Positions 25,540 through 33,743 of a stretch of DNA of 43,395 nucleotides are shown one piece after another. Every line of letters starts with the position of its first letter. The stretch's first letter is position 1. The DNA is from an uncultured bacterium. Lineage in GTDB: Bacteria > Verrucomicrobiota > Kiritimatiellia > RFP12 > UBA1067. The stretch lies in contig CADCCW010000018.1 of NCBI GenBank assembly GCA_902800055.1, positions 1 to 43,395 of the forward strand, in the 5' to 3' direction. The position numbers and the translations under genes are program-made. The notes under the pieces are model-generated. The model ran no database searches, had not been told where the DNA came from, and was given only the letters and a program-made list of their open reading frames with translations.

Positions 25540-26556
25540 CTACAACCCCATCAGCGCCCTGGCACGGGCAAACTCGGCGGAGAGGTCCACCTTCCGGCTG
25601 CCGTCCACGTATCCGCCGCGCCGGAGGTTCTCGACGAAGCGACGGAACTTGTGCGGCCCCGGTTTCAGGTTGTCGAGCGCGACCACCTCGGCGGTGCCGA
25701 ACGTGCACGCCTCGGAGAGCATGCCCGTCGACTCGGCGGTCACATAGAGCCGCTTCGCGAGCTGCACGAACGCGGGGATCGGATTGAAATGGTCCTTGGA
25801 GTAGATGAGCTTGTAGGCCCATGGATACGAGTCGACCAGCGCCTCGACCTCCGGCGGCGTTCGCCGCGAAGTGGTGACGCAGAGCTGCGCTCCGGCATTC
25901 GCCGCGAAGATCTCGTCGAGCCGCGCCTTCGTCCATTCGGCGGACATCGTCGAGCACCTGTTGGGGCCGCCAACGATCACGCCCACGAGGTTGTCGGTCG
26001 CGCCGGAATACCGCTCGCGGAACGCGGCGACGCCATTCTCGTAGAACGCCGCGTCGTTGGCGACCAGGTTGGCGGGGATCTCGACCACGTTGGCGCGCTT
26101 CGCCGGGTTGTCGAACGTCGGCGCGAGGATGCAGTCGAAGGAGGCAAGGTCGTAACCGCGCGGATAGAGCACGACCCCGCACTTCGCGCCAGGCGTCTTC
26201 CGCGCGAGCGCCTTGGCGGCGTAGAAAGTGCCAGAACCGGTTCCGATGATGGTTAACACACGGATTTGTTCGCGACTAACGCCGCTCACATTTTCAGAAT
26301 CGCGAAGGCCGTAGGCCTGAGCCAATCCGTGTGTTGAAACCGATCCGGTGGATTGCCATGCTGATTGATTGAAGAGGGAGAGAGTATGGACGCCGAAGAA
26401 GTCGAGCAGGTAGCTGAGCGCCTTGTGGAACGGCGACCTGAACTTCACCGGCACCAGCACGAAGTCCAGCCCGAGCGCACGGGCGAAGGCCTTGGACTGG
26501 TTCTCGTGCCCGGCCTTGCCGTCCGTCAGGATGATCGCCTTCGCCTCGCCACCCAT
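25540..26556 (-). CDS. ELM1-family (mitochondrial fission ELM1-like) protein with an in-frame insertion
   Basis: 338 residues; AGGAGG precedes the ATG at 26556. Family features are LTDGKAGHENQSKAFARALG near the start, VGVIVGGPNRCSTMS, a Ser/Thr-rich glycan-transferase-like site VTTSRRTPPEVE, and VTAESTGMLSEACTFGTAEVV. Bacterial members resemble GT-B glycosyltransferases and often sit in envelope glycan or lipid A gene sets. Residues about 70-105 look foreign to the family. Their DNA is bounded by a perfect 12-bp inverted repeat (26255-26266 and 26324-26335), so a palindromic element seems to have been inserted without breaking the frame. Function is inferred only at family level. Confidence 0.75.
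   Translation of the reverse strand: MGGEAKAIILTDGKAGHENQSKAFARALGLDFVLVPVKFRSPFHKALSYLLDFFGVHTLSLFNQSAWQSTGSVSTHGLAQAYGLRDSENVSGVSREQIRVLTIIGTGSGTFYAAKALARKTPGAKCGVVLYPRGYDLASFDCILAPTFDNPAKRANVVEIPANLVANDAAFYENGVAAFRERYSGATDNLVGVIVGGPNRCSTMSAEWTKARLDEIFAANAGAQLCVTTSRRTPPEVEALVDSYPWAYKLIYSKDHFNPIPAFVQLAKRLYVTAESTGMLSEACTFGTAEVVALDNLKPGPHKFRRFVENLRRGGYVDGSRKVDLSAEFARARALMGL
26253..26337. repeat. Palindromic element inserted inside the ELM1-family gene
   Basis: AACACACGGATT (26255-26266) and its exact reverse complement (26324-26335) enclose 57 bp. Inside, TCGCGA occurs at 26270-26275 and again at 26300-26305, so it can pair as an inner stem. A further AGGCC..GGCCT-like palindrome lies near 26306-26318. 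The segment is more A+T rich than the surrounding gene. It encodes about 28 residues in frame. It resembles in-gene palindromic elements such as those known in Rickettsia, but the family is not one I can name. Confidence 0.65.
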
Positions 26557-26566
26557 GCCTTCCTCC

Positions 26567-27610
26567 TCAGACCGTGACCGGCGGAATCCGCATGGTCTTG
26601 CGGCAGGCGCTTTTCAGGAGCTCTTTCACGGCCGCGCGCATCTGCCGCTTCGCCGCGCTCATCGACGCCTTGATGGTGCAGCCGGCCGCCTTGCGGTGGC
26701 CGCCGCCGCCGAATTTCGCCGCGAGGACCGTCGCGTCCCACTCGCCACGCGTCCTGATCGAACAACGCGTCTCCTTAGTGCGGTCTGGGATCTGGTAGAA
26801 GAAGAGCGCAATCTCGTTTCTCGCCACCGAACGCGGAATCTCGATGATGTCCTCTGCGTCCGCCTTGGTGCCGCGCACGGAACGGAAGTCGTCGCGCGTG
26901 AGCGTGACCTCGGCCACCTTGCGGTTCTTCCAGATATGGAGCGAGCGCCAGGCTATGCGCTTGAGCTCAATCGCCTTGCGCGGAAAAGTGCCGTAGATGA
27001 CGTCGTTGATGAAGGCCGTGCGCACGCCGTACTTGAGCAGGTCGCCCGCCGCGCGCAAGGTGCGCTGGCTCGTCGAGTCGTAGGCGAAGCGGCCGGAATC
27101 CGTGATCATCGCCACCCAGAGCGCCTCGGCGGAAGCGCGGTCGAGTTTCCACTCCATCCACTTCGCAAAGCGCCAGACGATTTCGCCGGCGCTGGAGGCG
27201 GTGGGGTCGACGATCTGCACATTGCCGAAGGAGCCGTCGTTGGTGACATGATGGTCGATGCAGATGCACTTGAGTCCCTTCGCGACCGGCTCCACCTCCG
27301 GCGGCATGCGGCTGAACGAGCCGCAGTCGACGGCGATGAAAAGGTCAAAGGCGCCGCCTATCCGGCGGCGTGCGGTCTTGAGCTTGCGAACGGGGATGAT
27401 GTCGGCGGCGCCCTCGAGAAAACCTGGCTTCCCGAGCGCGTTCGGGTCGGCAGTCGCCCATGCCTCCTTGCCGGTGCTCCTAAGCAGCCTGGCAAGGGCA
27501 ATCATCGAGCCGAGCGAGTCGCCGTCGGGGCTCAGATGCCCCGAAATGAGTACCCTTTTCGCTCCGGCGATTAGCTTCGCCGCGGCCGCATAGCCTTCCT
27601 TCAGTTCCAT
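26567..27610 (-). CDS. nrnA: DHH-family oligoribonuclease/pAp-phosphatase (NrnA-like)
   Basis: 347 residues. The DHH domain has the metal motifs GHLSPDGDSLGSM, VDCG and IDHHVTND, and ITDSGRF. The C-terminal DHHA1 domain ends in GGGGHRKAAG, the substrate-binding signature. The family degrades 2-5 nt RNAs and dephosphorylates 3'-phosphoadenosine 5'-phosphate. It is the first gene of an operon running through the ELM1-family protein and both kinases to the response regulator, with gaps of 10 nt or less. TATAAT lies 9 nt before the ATG. Confidence 0.9.
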   Translation of the reverse strand: MELKEGYAAAAKLIAGAKRVLISGHLSPDGDSLGSMIALARLLRSTGKEAWATADPNALGKPGFLEGAADIIPVRKLKTARRRIGGAFDLFIAVDCGSFSRMPPEVEPVAKGLKCICIDHHVTNDGSFGNVQIVDPTASSAGEIVWRFAKWMEWKLDRASAEALWVAMITDSGRFAYDSTSQRTLRAAGDLLKYGVRTAFINDVIYGTFPRKAIELKRIAWRSLHIWKNRKVAEVTLTRDDFRSVRGTKADAEDIIEIPRSVARNEIALFFYQIPDRTKETRCSIRTRGEWDATVLAAKFGGGGHRKAAGCTIKASMSAAKRQMRAAVKELLKSACRKTMRIPPVTV

Positions 27611-27619
27611 TTCCTGTAT

Positions 27620-27628
27620 ATTATACCA
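27620..27628 (-). promoter_or_regulatory. nrnA extended -10 promoter
   Basis: TGGTATAAT on the minus strand is followed after 9 nt by the nrnA ATG (27610). A purine-rich CAGGAA sits directly before the ATG and is too close for a normal ribosome site. A nearly leaderless message is predicted. Confidence 0.6.
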
Positions 27629-27640
27629 AATCTGCCCGCA

Positions 27641-28684
27641 TCATGCGTTGCGCCAGGGGGCGGAGCCGGAGCTGGGCAGCGTGTCGTCGACGGCGATGGT
27701 CGGACGGATAGTGCGGCAGCCGATCAGCGCGAGCGAGCGCTCAAGCGACCTGAACTGATCCTCGCCCTCGAAGGTGCCGACGATCGCGCCGCCGGAGCCG
27801 GCGAACTTCGCGCTCGCGCCGGCGCTGCGGGCGGTCATCACCATCCGGCGGTTCTCCTCGGCGATGCTGAAGACGCGCGCGCGCAGGTCAAAGTTGGCGT
27901 TCACGAGCCGCCGGAGCTCGTCGCGGCTGCCGGCGAGCAGCGCCGCACGCCCCTTCTCGGCGATGTCGGCGAACTCCGACATCGCGGCGATGATGTCCGG
28001 CTGCCGCGCCTCGAACCTGCGCTTCACGTCCGCGTGCGCCTTGCCGCTCTCCTCGGCCCGGTTGGCGTCGTAGGCGATGTAGACCGAGCCGAGCAGCTTC
28101 GGGTCGAGCCGCTCGTAGCGGCCGTAGCCGTGAGCCTCCAGGTACTCGCGCTCGAAGTCCATGTAGACGAGCCCGTTGTAGATCTGGATGACGCGGTCCT
28201 GGAAGCCGCAGTTGATGCCCAGCTCGCGCTCGGCCTCGAGGCAGAGCGTGGGGCGGACCTCGATCGGGATCTCTACCTCGTAGAACGCCATCAGCCCCTT
28301 CAGCATCGCCGAGCAGATGGCGCTGGAGCCGGAGAGTCCCACGAGCCGCGGGATGTTGATGCGGTACTCGGCGGTGAAGTTGCGGCGCGGCAGGGCGAGG
28401 CCGTGGTCCATGCAGTACTCGAAGAACCGCTTCGACACCGCCTTCAGGAGACGGATGCCGCCGTAGTAGCCGTAGAGCCGCACGTCGCGCACCAGCTCCT
28501 CGGGCGAGGCGAAGGTAGCGTCATCCACCACCCCGGGCACGAACTTCATCCGTTTGCTCTCGACCAGCGTCAGCTCCACGCCGAAGTCGGAGAAGGCGAA
28601 GGAGATGGTCTTGCCGTAGTAGCCGTCGGACGGGTTCCCGAGGAAACCCGCGCGCGGAAACGAACAAGAGGTTATCTTCTCCAT
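27641..28684 (-). CDS. GHMP-family sugar kinase, glucuronokinase-like
   Basis: 347 residues from the ATG at 28684. The N-terminus RAGFLGNPSDGYYGKTISFAF matches the glucuronokinase branch of GHMP kinases. The ATP-binding loop is PRLVGLSGSSAICSA, and the third motif is SAGASAKFAGSGGAIVGTF. Family knowledge: plant glucuronokinase makes glucuronate-1-phosphate, which a UDP-sugar pyrophosphorylase converts to UDP-glucuronate. The gene starts 1 nt after a galU-type uridylyltransferase stop, the expected next step. L-arabinose, heptose or another 1-kinase activity cannot be excluded from sequence alone. Confidence 0.75.
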   Translation of the reverse strand: MEKITSCSFPRAGFLGNPSDGYYGKTISFAFSDFGVELTLVESKRMKFVPGVVDDATFASPEELVRDVRLYGYYGGIRLLKAVSKRFFEYCMDHGLALPRRNFTAEYRINIPRLVGLSGSSAICSAMLKGLMAFYEVEIPIEVRPTLCLEAERELGINCGFQDRVIQIYNGLVYMDFEREYLEAHGYGRYERLDPKLLGSVYIAYDANRAEESGKAHADVKRRFEARQPDIIAAMSEFADIAEKGRAALLAGSRDELRRLVNANFDLRARVFSIAEENRRMVMTARSAGASAKFAGSGGAIVGTFEGEDQFRSLERSLALIGCRTIRPTIAVDDTLPSSGSAPWRNA

Positions 28685-28685
28685 G

Positions 28686-29414
28686 TCATGTCCCTTTCGT
28701 CGTTCTTTCCAGCCGTCTGAAGGCCTCGAGCGCGGCAAAGTAGCCGTCCGGGTTGCCGATGTCCTGGCGGCGGCCAGGGTATTCGTAGGCGTAGACGGGA
28801 TGCGTTGCGAGCAGCCGGCGGATCGCGTCAGTAAGCTGGATCTCCCCGCCTTTGCCAGGCGCCTGCGAGGCGAGCAGCGAAAAGATCGCCTTCGGCAGCA
28901 GGTAGCGCCCAGCGACCGCGAGGTCGCTCGGAGCCTCCTCGGGCGCGGGCTTTTCGACCATGTCGACGATCCGTCCGTCCGGCGCGGTGGCGAGGATGCC
29001 GTAGCGGCTCGTCTTCTCGCGCGGAACCCGCTCGCACCCGATCACCGCGGCGCCGCCGAGCTCGCGCGATCGCGCGACCATCTCGGAGGACGCGTCGCAG
29101 CCGAGGACGAGCGCGTCGCCGAGCAGCACGAGGCAGTCGTCGTCCACCTCCGCCTGCAGCACCGCGTGGCCGAGACCGCGCTGCTCCTCCTGGACGGCGA
29201 ACCGGATCTGCGGATCGCCCTCGAAATACCGGCGCACCAGCTCCTTGGCGCGGGAGACGACGATGACCACTTCGTCGACGCCGGCCCTTTTCGCCTCGTC
29301 GACGATCAGATCCAACGCGGGTTTCGCGCCGATGGGGAGCATCTCCTTCGGCACCACCTTCGTCACCGGCAGGAACCTCGTGCCCAGTCCGGCAGCTGGA
29401 ATTATCGCCTTCAT
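28686..29414 (-). CDS. galU: UTP-glucose-1-phosphate uridylyltransferase family (GalU-like, short form)
   Basis: 242 residues. The signature GLGTRFLPVTKVVPKEMLPI sits at the N-terminus, with LLGDALVLG for nucleotide-sugar binding, YGILATA and VEKPAPEEAP, and a final GRRQDIGNPDGYF. Typical GalU has about 290 residues; the segment between the first signature and the QEEQRGLGHAV motif is shortened. It overlaps the flavorubredoxin-type gene by 4 nt and is coupled to the GHMP kinase. It may make UDP-glucose or, with the kinase, UDP-glucuronate for glycans. Confidence 0.85.
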   Translation of the reverse strand: MKAIIPAAGLGTRFLPVTKVVPKEMLPIGAKPALDLIVDEAKRAGVDEVVIVVSRAKELVRRYFEGDPQIRFAVQEEQRGLGHAVLQAEVDDDCLVLLGDALVLGCDASSEMVARSRELGGAAVIGCERVPREKTSRYGILATAPDGRIVDMVEKPAPEEAPSDLAVAGRYLLPKAIFSLLASQAPGKGGEIQLTDAIRRLLATHPVYAYEYPGRRQDIGNPDGYFAALEAFRRLERTTKGT

Positions 29415-30049
29415 GCCTTCTTCCCGTCTCCTTCCGACAGCGGCCGGAAGTCCGACGCCGGGTGCTTGCAGATCGGGCAGACGAAGTCAGGCGGCAGCTC
29501 GTCCCCTTCGTAGACGTAGCCGCAGACCACGCAGACGAACCCCTTCTTCTTCCCCGCCGCGGGCTTCGGCTTGGGCTTGACGTTCGCGTGGTAGTACGCG
29601 TAGGTCATCGTCGGGGCGTCGGAAAGCGCCTTCGCCTCGACGACACGGCAGATGAACATGCCGTGGGTGTCGAGGTCGACGTAGCTCTCCACCTCCAGCG
29701 AGAAGAACGAATTGCAGTCGTGGGCGATCACCGCGAGCCCGTTCTCCGAACGCATCACCTCCACCCCGGCGAGCTTGTCCGCGTCGCGCCCGCTCCGGAA
29801 GCCGTAAAGCTCGAAGAGCGGAAACGCGGCAGTCTCGGCGATGGTGCAGACGTTCATCTTGCCGGTCTTGCGGACGGTGTCGTGGGTATAGTTGGACTTG
29901 GAGATCGTCACCGACACTCGCGCCGGCGAGCCGGTCACCTGCACGACAGTGTTGCAGATCATGCCGTTGTCCCGCCGGCCGTCGTTCGTGGTGACGACGT
30001 AGAGGCCGTAGCCTATCTTGAAGAACGCCTTGCCGTCGATTTTCGCCAT
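29411..30049 (-). CDS. Flavin reductase-rubredoxin fusion (Hrb-like high-molecular-weight rubredoxin)
   Basis: 212 residues from the ATG at 30049, which has GGAAGGG 6 nt upstream; another ATG at 30055 is too close to that site. Residues 1-155 form a flavin-reductase-like FMN-binding barrel (YGLYVVTTNDG, NGMICNTVVQVTGSPARVSV). After a Lys/Pro linker a rubredoxin domain follows, with CVVCGYVYEGDELPPDFVCPIC supplying four Cys for iron. This matches Hrb of acetogens, which passes electrons from NADH to flavodiiron oxygen or NO reductases. The placement behind rubredoxin and rubrerythrin supports oxygen defence in an anaerobe. Confidence 0.85.
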   Translation of the reverse strand: MAKIDGKAFFKIGYGLYVVTTNDGRRDNGMICNTVVQVTGSPARVSVTISKSNYTHDTVRKTGKMNVCTIAETAAFPLFELYGFRSGRDADKLAGVEVMRSENGLAVIAHDCNSFFSLEVESYVDLDTHGMFICRVVEAKALSDAPTMTYAYYHANVKPKPKPAAGKKKGFVCVVCGYVYEGDELPPDFVCPICKHPASDFRPLSEGDGKKA

Positions 30050-30085
30050 TGCCATCCCTTCCGCTTCGCCGGTTGGAAAACAGGA

Positions 30086-30115
30086 CGACCCCGGCCTTCG
30101 CGAGGTCCGGGGTCG
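30086..30115 (-). terminator. Hairpin terminator after rubrerythrin
   Basis: Stem CGACCCCGG / CCGGGGTCG (30086-30094 with 30107-30115) is extended inward by CCT/AGG. On the minus strand it is followed by TCCTGTTTTCC. It separates rubrerythrin from the flavin-reductase/rubredoxin operon. Confidence 0.7.
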
Positions 30116-30145
30116 GACTGGAGGCCTTTGCGGCCCCGTCGCCTG

Positions 30146-30697
30146 TTACTTGAAGTAGCGGTTGTAGAGGCCCTGGAAGGCCTTGCCGTGGCGCGCCTCG
30201 TCCTTCGCCATCTCGTGGACGGTGTCGTGGATGGCGTCGTAGCCGAGCTGCTTCGCGCGGGTGGCGATCGCCATCTTGCCGGCGGTCGCGCCGCACTCCG
30301 CCTCCATGCGGCGGCGGAGGTTCTCCTTGGTCGAGTCGGTCACGATGTCGATCGTCTTGCCCAGGAGCTCCGCGAACTTGGCGGCGTGCTCGGCCTCCTC
30401 GAACGCGATGCGCTTGTAGGCCTCGGCGACCTCGGGATAGCCCTCGCGGTCGGCCTGGCGCGACATCGCGAGGTACATGCCGACCTCGCAGCACTCGCCG
30501 GTGAAGTGGTCCTTGAGGCCCTGCGTCACCTCGGCGTCCTCGACAATGCCGTCGCCGACGTGGTGCTCGGCCACGAAGTTAAGGCCCTCGCCCTGCTTAA
30601 TGAACTTCGACCCGTCAGCCTTGCACTGGGGGCACTTCTCGGGGGGCGTATCGCCCTCGTACACAAACCCGCAGACCGGGCATACCCATTTAGCCAT
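30146..30697 (-). CDS. rbr: Rubrerythrin with N-terminal rubredoxin domain
   Basis: 183 residues. An N-terminal rubredoxin-like knuckle ([10 protein letters not shown] ... KCPQC) is followed by a ferritin-like four-helix domain with carboxylate/His ligands ([45 protein letters not shown]) for a di-iron site. The rubredoxin-first order is the reverse of classical rubrerythrin, as in several anaerobes. It reduces hydrogen peroxide using electrons passed from rubredoxin, encoded 40 nt upstream. Confidence 0.93.
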   Translation of the reverse strand: MAKWVCPVCGFVYEGDTPPEKCPQCKADGSKFIKQGEGLNFVAEHHVGDGIVEDAEVTQGLKDHFTGECCEVGMYLAMSRQADREGYPEVAEAYKRIAFEEAEHAAKFAELLGKTIDIVTDSTKENLRRRMEAECGATAGKMAIATRAKQLGYDAIHDTVHEMAKDEARHGKAFQGLYNRYFK

Positions 30698-30737
30698 TGT
30701 CTTTTCTCCTTGCTTTTATGGTTTTACGGAAATCAAA

Positions 30738-30875
30738 TCACATTTCCTCGAACTGGTCCTTGCCGACCCCGCACACGGGGCAGGTCCAGTCGTCGGGCAG
30801 ATCATCGAAGGCGACATTGTTGTTGTTCGCCGGGTCGTACACGTGTCCGCACACCTTGCAGATGTATTTCTTCAT
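30738..30875 (-). CDS. Rubredoxin, short 45-residue form
   Basis: 45 residues: [15 protein letters not shown], then [21 protein letters not shown]. The four Cys (CKVC, CPVC) bind one iron. Compared with the usual 52-54 residues about seven are missing in the loop between the Cys pairs, where NNNN stands; a similar deletion is known in the Desulfovibrio desulfuricans 27774 protein. The ATG at 30875 has GGGGAGG upstream. A longer open frame extends past this ATG but reads antisense through the plus-strand gene at 31017 and is not real. Confidence 0.93.
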   Translation of the reverse strand: MKKYICKVCGHVYDPANNNNVAFDDLPDDWTCPVCGVGKDQFEEM

Positions 30876-30933
30876 TTTTTCCTCCCCTTGCCTAGGTTTA
30901 GTTGCGCGGCGATCCTTGCCGCCGTCGCTTCGT

Positions 30934-30942
30934 ATTATACCA
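30934..30942 (-). promoter_or_regulatory. Rubredoxin-rubrerythrin promoter
   Basis: TGGTATAAT lies on the minus strand, with a TTGCGC 18 nt upstream as a weak -35. The leader is about 50 nt and holds a good ribosome site, unlike the near-leaderless genes. It is divergent from the promoter at 30997. Confidence 0.65.
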
Positions 30943-30996
30943 AAACCGCGCCCCGCCGCGCAACTACGACTTTCCGGCTCCCAGGCGCGGCAATTT

Positions 30997-31005
30997 TGGT
31001 ATAAT
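30997..31005 (+). promoter_or_regulatory. Extended -10 promoter of the YdbH-like operon
   Basis: TGGTATAAT lies on the plus strand, with its last base 11 nt before the ATG at 31017, the same spacing as at glnN. No ribosome site is visible. Confidence 0.65.
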
Positions 31006-31016
31006 ACCCACCATAT

Positions 31017-32342
31017 ATGGGCGAGAAAGAAAATAGGCGGGGAAAACTGGGGCGGTGGCTGCTCATTGCGGCAGCTGTTGTCGTCCTCGCCGGCGCGGCG
31101 GTTGTCGCCGCAGCGCCCTTCCTGCTTACGCACATCCCGATCCCGCAGCTTGAATTCGACCTCTCGCCATATCTGAAGGGCAAGGCGGCGGAACTCGTCG
31201 ACTGCAAACGAGTGACGGCGGCGGTCGAGATCCGGCGCGACCAGCCGGACGGCTTCCGCGTCCTCGCGCGGGGCAAGCTCCTCGACTGGCCCTACAGCGC
31301 CTCGGCGCATGTCGGCTTCGGCTTTGTCCGCGCCGAAGGCGACCTCACGCTGACGTTGGACGACACCGACTGGAAGGCATACGTCACCTTCGGCGTGGGC
31401 GGCCGGCGCGACTGGAACTTCGCCGCCAAGGTCCCCGCCACCCGCGTCGACCAGGACAACGCGCTGCTCGCCTCCGTCGTCGCCCGCGCGCTGCCGCCTT
31501 CGGTCTCCAACCTCGTCTTCTCCGGCACGTTCAGGCTCGACGCTGATGGCAAGTCGACGCCGAGCTACCCCGTCCCCGCGTGGACCGCGCGCTGCGCGCT
31601 CGCCGACGTCGACGCCACGCTCGAGCTGGGCGGCAAGCCGACCCGCATCGACGGGCTGAAGGTGCGCTTCGGCGCAGACGGCATCGCCGGCCACCGCGAC
31701 ATCGCGCCGCTCTCGCCGCACGCTGACGCGGTGGAATTCGCCGGCTTCACGCTCTCGAACGTCTACGCGAACGTGCGCGCGACTGAGCGTTCGTACCTCG
31801 TCACCGAGGCTGGCGCCAAGTGCTGCGGCGGCGACTTGAAGCTCTACTCGCTCTTCCTCGACCCGAAGAGCCTCAACGCCGGCGCGACGGTGTTCGTCGA
31901 CGGCGTTGACGCGGGACAGATACTCTCGCACATCTCCGCCTTCCACGGCGAGGCCACGGGGCGGCTCCACGGCAAGCTGCCGTTCTTCCTCAAGGGCAGC
32001 GGCGAGCTCACGCTGAGGGACGCCTACCTCTTCTCGACGCCTGGCGAGACCGGCAAGGTGCGCATCGCGGACGCCGCGCCGGTAATCGACAACCTCGCAC
32101 TCGCTGGCCTGCCGGAGTCGCAGCGCAGCAATCTCGCGAAGGCGCTCGCGGACCTCGACTACACCGTCCTCAAGCTCGAGTTCCGGCACGGCAGGGACAG
32201 GGACCCGGAGCTGCCGCTCAAGCTGGAAGGCACCGCGACGCGCGGCGGGACGACCGTGCCAGTCAACATCAACGTGACCTTCCGCGGAGACCTCGACAAG
32301 ATCATCAACACGGGAATGAAAATAAGGAGACAGACAAAATGA
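31017..32342 (+). CDS. AsmA-like envelope protein, YdbH-type
   Basis: 441 residues. A single N-terminal transmembrane anchor (about 12-36) is followed by a long, repetitive beta-rich body. The C-terminal third ([27 protein letters not shown], then [13 protein letters not shown]) resembles the C-terminal domain of YdbH. AsmA-like proteins such as TamB, YhdP and YdbH bridge inner and outer membranes and carry phospholipid. The protein is about half the length of E. coli YdbH. The strongest support is the neighbour: it overlaps by 4 nt (ATGA) a lipoprotein that looks like YnbE plus YdbL, the E. coli partners. The family call is by eye. Confidence 0.65.
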   Translation: MGEKENRRGKLGRWLLIAAAVVVLAGAAVVAAAPFLLTHIPIPQLEFDLSPYLKGKAAELVDCKRVTAAVEIRRDQPDGFRVLARGKLLDWPYSASAHVGFGFVRAEGDLTLTLDDTDWKAYVTFGVGGRRDWNFAAKVPATRVDQDNALLASVVARALPPSVSNLVFSGTFRLDADGKSTPSYPVPAWTARCALADVDATLELGGKPTRIDGLKVRFGADGIAGHRDIAPLSPHADAVEFAGFTLSNVYANVRATERSYLVTEAGAKCCGGDLKLYSLFLDPKSLNAGATVFVDGVDAGQILSHISAFHGEATGRLHGKLPFFLKGSGELTLRDAYLFSTPGETGKVRIADAAPVIDNLALAGLPESQRSNLAKALADLDYTVLKLEFRHGRDRDPELPLKLEGTATRGGTTVPVNINVTFRGDLDKIINTGMKIRRQTK

Positions 32343-32788
32343 AAGTCCAACTCGCCCTCGCCGCCGCCGCGGCAGCCTGCATCGCCGGCGGATGCATCCA
32401 GGTCAAGACCGAAAGCGAGATCAAGCCCATCCACATCACGATGGACGTCAACCTCAAGGTCGACAAGGACCTCGACAAGGCGTTCGCCGACGAGAACAAC
32501 GAGAAGCCCAAGGGCAACTTCAAGGCGGTCAAGGCGATGGTCGACCGCCAGGCGGCCGGCATCACCAACCGCGCGATGCTCGAGGAGCGGAACGGCGCGA
32601 CCGACGACGACCGCCTCCTGATCGCGGAGGAGAACGCCCGGCGCATGAAGCGCTTCGGCGAAGTCGCGAAGTCCAACGGCACCACGATCGAGGTCGCCCA
32701 GAAGCGCTACGCCGCCAAGCTGCGCGAAAAGCTCTCAGCCGGCGCCTGGTTCCAGGACGACTCCGGCAAGTGGTCACAGAAGAAATGA
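32339..32788 (+). CDS. Lipoprotein resembling a YnbE-YdbL (DUF1318) fusion
   Basis: 149 residues. The signal ends in IAGGC (Cys20 lipidated). The next stretch, with [17 protein letters not shown], matches the YnbE pattern (KPI.I...V.I). After a short linker the rest ([16 protein letters not shown] ... [37 protein letters not shown]) matches YdbL/DUF1318, which ends in a K-L-x-E-K-x-x-x-G-x-W-hydrophobic motif. In E. coli ydbH-ynbE-ydbL are three genes; here the last two would be one protein. Likely an outer-membrane lipoprotein that works with the AsmA-like protein. Confidence 0.65.
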   Translation: MKVQLALAAAAAACIAGGCIQVKTESEIKPIHITMDVNLKVDKDLDKAFADENNEKPKGNFKAVKAMVDRQAAGITNRAMLEERNGATDDDRLLIAEENARRMKRFGEVAKSNGTTIEVAQKRYAAKLREKLSAGAWFQDDSGKWSQKK

Positions 32789-32847
32789 CCGGCAGCCAAA
32801 GCGCGGCTCAGCGGGGAGCTCCGATGGACTCAGACAGAGCCGCACCA

Positions 32848-32880
32848 AAATCTGCCGCGGAAACTGCCGCGCGGTGCGGC
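32848..32880. repeat. GC-rich repeat, TGCCGCGGAAACTGCCGCG unit
   Basis: A tandem pair of the 12-mer built on AAACTGCCGCGG lies between the YdbH-like operon and the glycosyltransferase end. The same core recurs at 37584-37705, 38626-38876 and 39431-39460. This is its only copy seen outside the 37-43 kb region. Confidence 0.7.
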
Positions 32881-32887
32881 GGAGGGC

Positions 32888-32901
32888 GGGGCGAGCGCCC
32901 C
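32888..32901 (-). terminator. Possible hairpin terminator between convergent operons
   Basis: GGGGCG-AG-CGCCCC is a short perfect inverted repeat between the convergent stops at 32788 and 32931. There is no T run on either side, so it could only be a weak or Rho-assisted terminator. Confidence 0.3.
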
Positions 32902-32930
32902 AGCCAGAAGCCGCAGCACAAACTACCACC

Positions 32931-33743
32931 TCAGCGGCTGAAGAGGTAGGTGAAGCCGACCGCGATGCGCTCGAGGTACATCACCGATGCGAGGATCGGG
33001 TGGCGGAGAAGCCGCCGCCACTTGCCGTGCTCGACGAAGACGCCGAAGTAGCGGTAGAAAAGCCCGAACTGGCGCTTGAGCGCCGGATGACCCTTCCACT
33101 TCGCCTGGTACGCCGCCATCGACTTCGAGTAGTACGCCTTCTTCGCCAGCATCCGCCGGAACGAAAGCCGCTTCTCGTTGTGGATCAGGTGGTGCTTCAA
33201 AACCGCGCACTTCGCGCCGGTCGCAAGCGTCCTTATGTCGAGCTCCCAGTCCTCTGGCCCGGCAATCAGATTCTCGTCGTAACCGCCGGTCTCGGCCAGG
33301 AGCGAGCGCCGGAAGAGCCGGAGCGCGTCGATCGCGGTGCCGTCGTAGAAGGAACGCTCGAAGTTCCGCGCCTTCACCCGGATCCCCTTCCCGGTGCGCA
33401 CCTCGGGAATCCAGTACGCCGACGGCGCCGAGGCGTCGGCCGGCGCGGCGGCGATGGCGAGGATCTCCTCCACCGTCTCCCGCGGCAGAATCATGTCCGC
33501 GTCGAGCACAATCACCCAGTCCGCCTGCGCCTCGCGCCAGCCGAGGTTGCGCTGCGCGCTGCGCTCCGGCCCGCGGTCGAACACGCGCGCGCCGAGCGAG
33601 GACGCGATCGCCTTGGTGTCGTCGGTCGAGGCGTTGTCGACCACGACCACCTCCACGTCGCCGCGGAAGCCGTCGAACGAGCGGATGCAGTTCGCGATGT
33701 TGTCCGCCTCGTTGCGGGTGGTGATGACGGCGGTGAGCTTCAA
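32931..33743 (-). CDS. Family 2 glycosyltransferase
   Basis: 270 residues with a TTG start whose bases overlap the parA stop (TTGA); no ATG is available before the conserved LTAVITTRNEADNI. GT-A features are VVVVDNASTDDT, the metal-binding DAD in IVLDADMILP, and GGYDENLIAGPEDWELDIR, whose ED is the usual catalytic base position. The C-terminal ~60 residues are basic and aromatic with a hydrophobic end, so peripheral membrane attachment is likely. The substrate is unknown. It is the last gene of the lnt operon. Confidence 0.88.
   Translation of the reverse strand: MKLTAVITTRNEADNIANCIRSFDGFRGDVEVVVVDNASTDDTKAIASSLGARVFDRGPERSAQRNLGWREAQADWVIVLDADMILPRETVEEILAIAAAPADASAPSAYWIPEVRTGKGIRVKARNFERSFYDGTAIDALRLFRRSLLAETGGYDENLIAGPEDWELDIRTLATGAKCAVLKHHLIHNEKRLSFRRMLAKKAYYSKSMAAYQAKWKGHPALKRQFGLFYRYFGVFVEHGKWRRLLRHPILASVMYLERIAVGFTYLFSR

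Noticed and set aside
30876..32189. Long minus-strand open frame continuing upstream of rubredoxin
   Set aside because: It is antisense to the YdbH-like plus-strand gene, has biased Arg/Glu/Val composition and no family features. The rubredoxin ATG at 30875 has a strong ribosome site.
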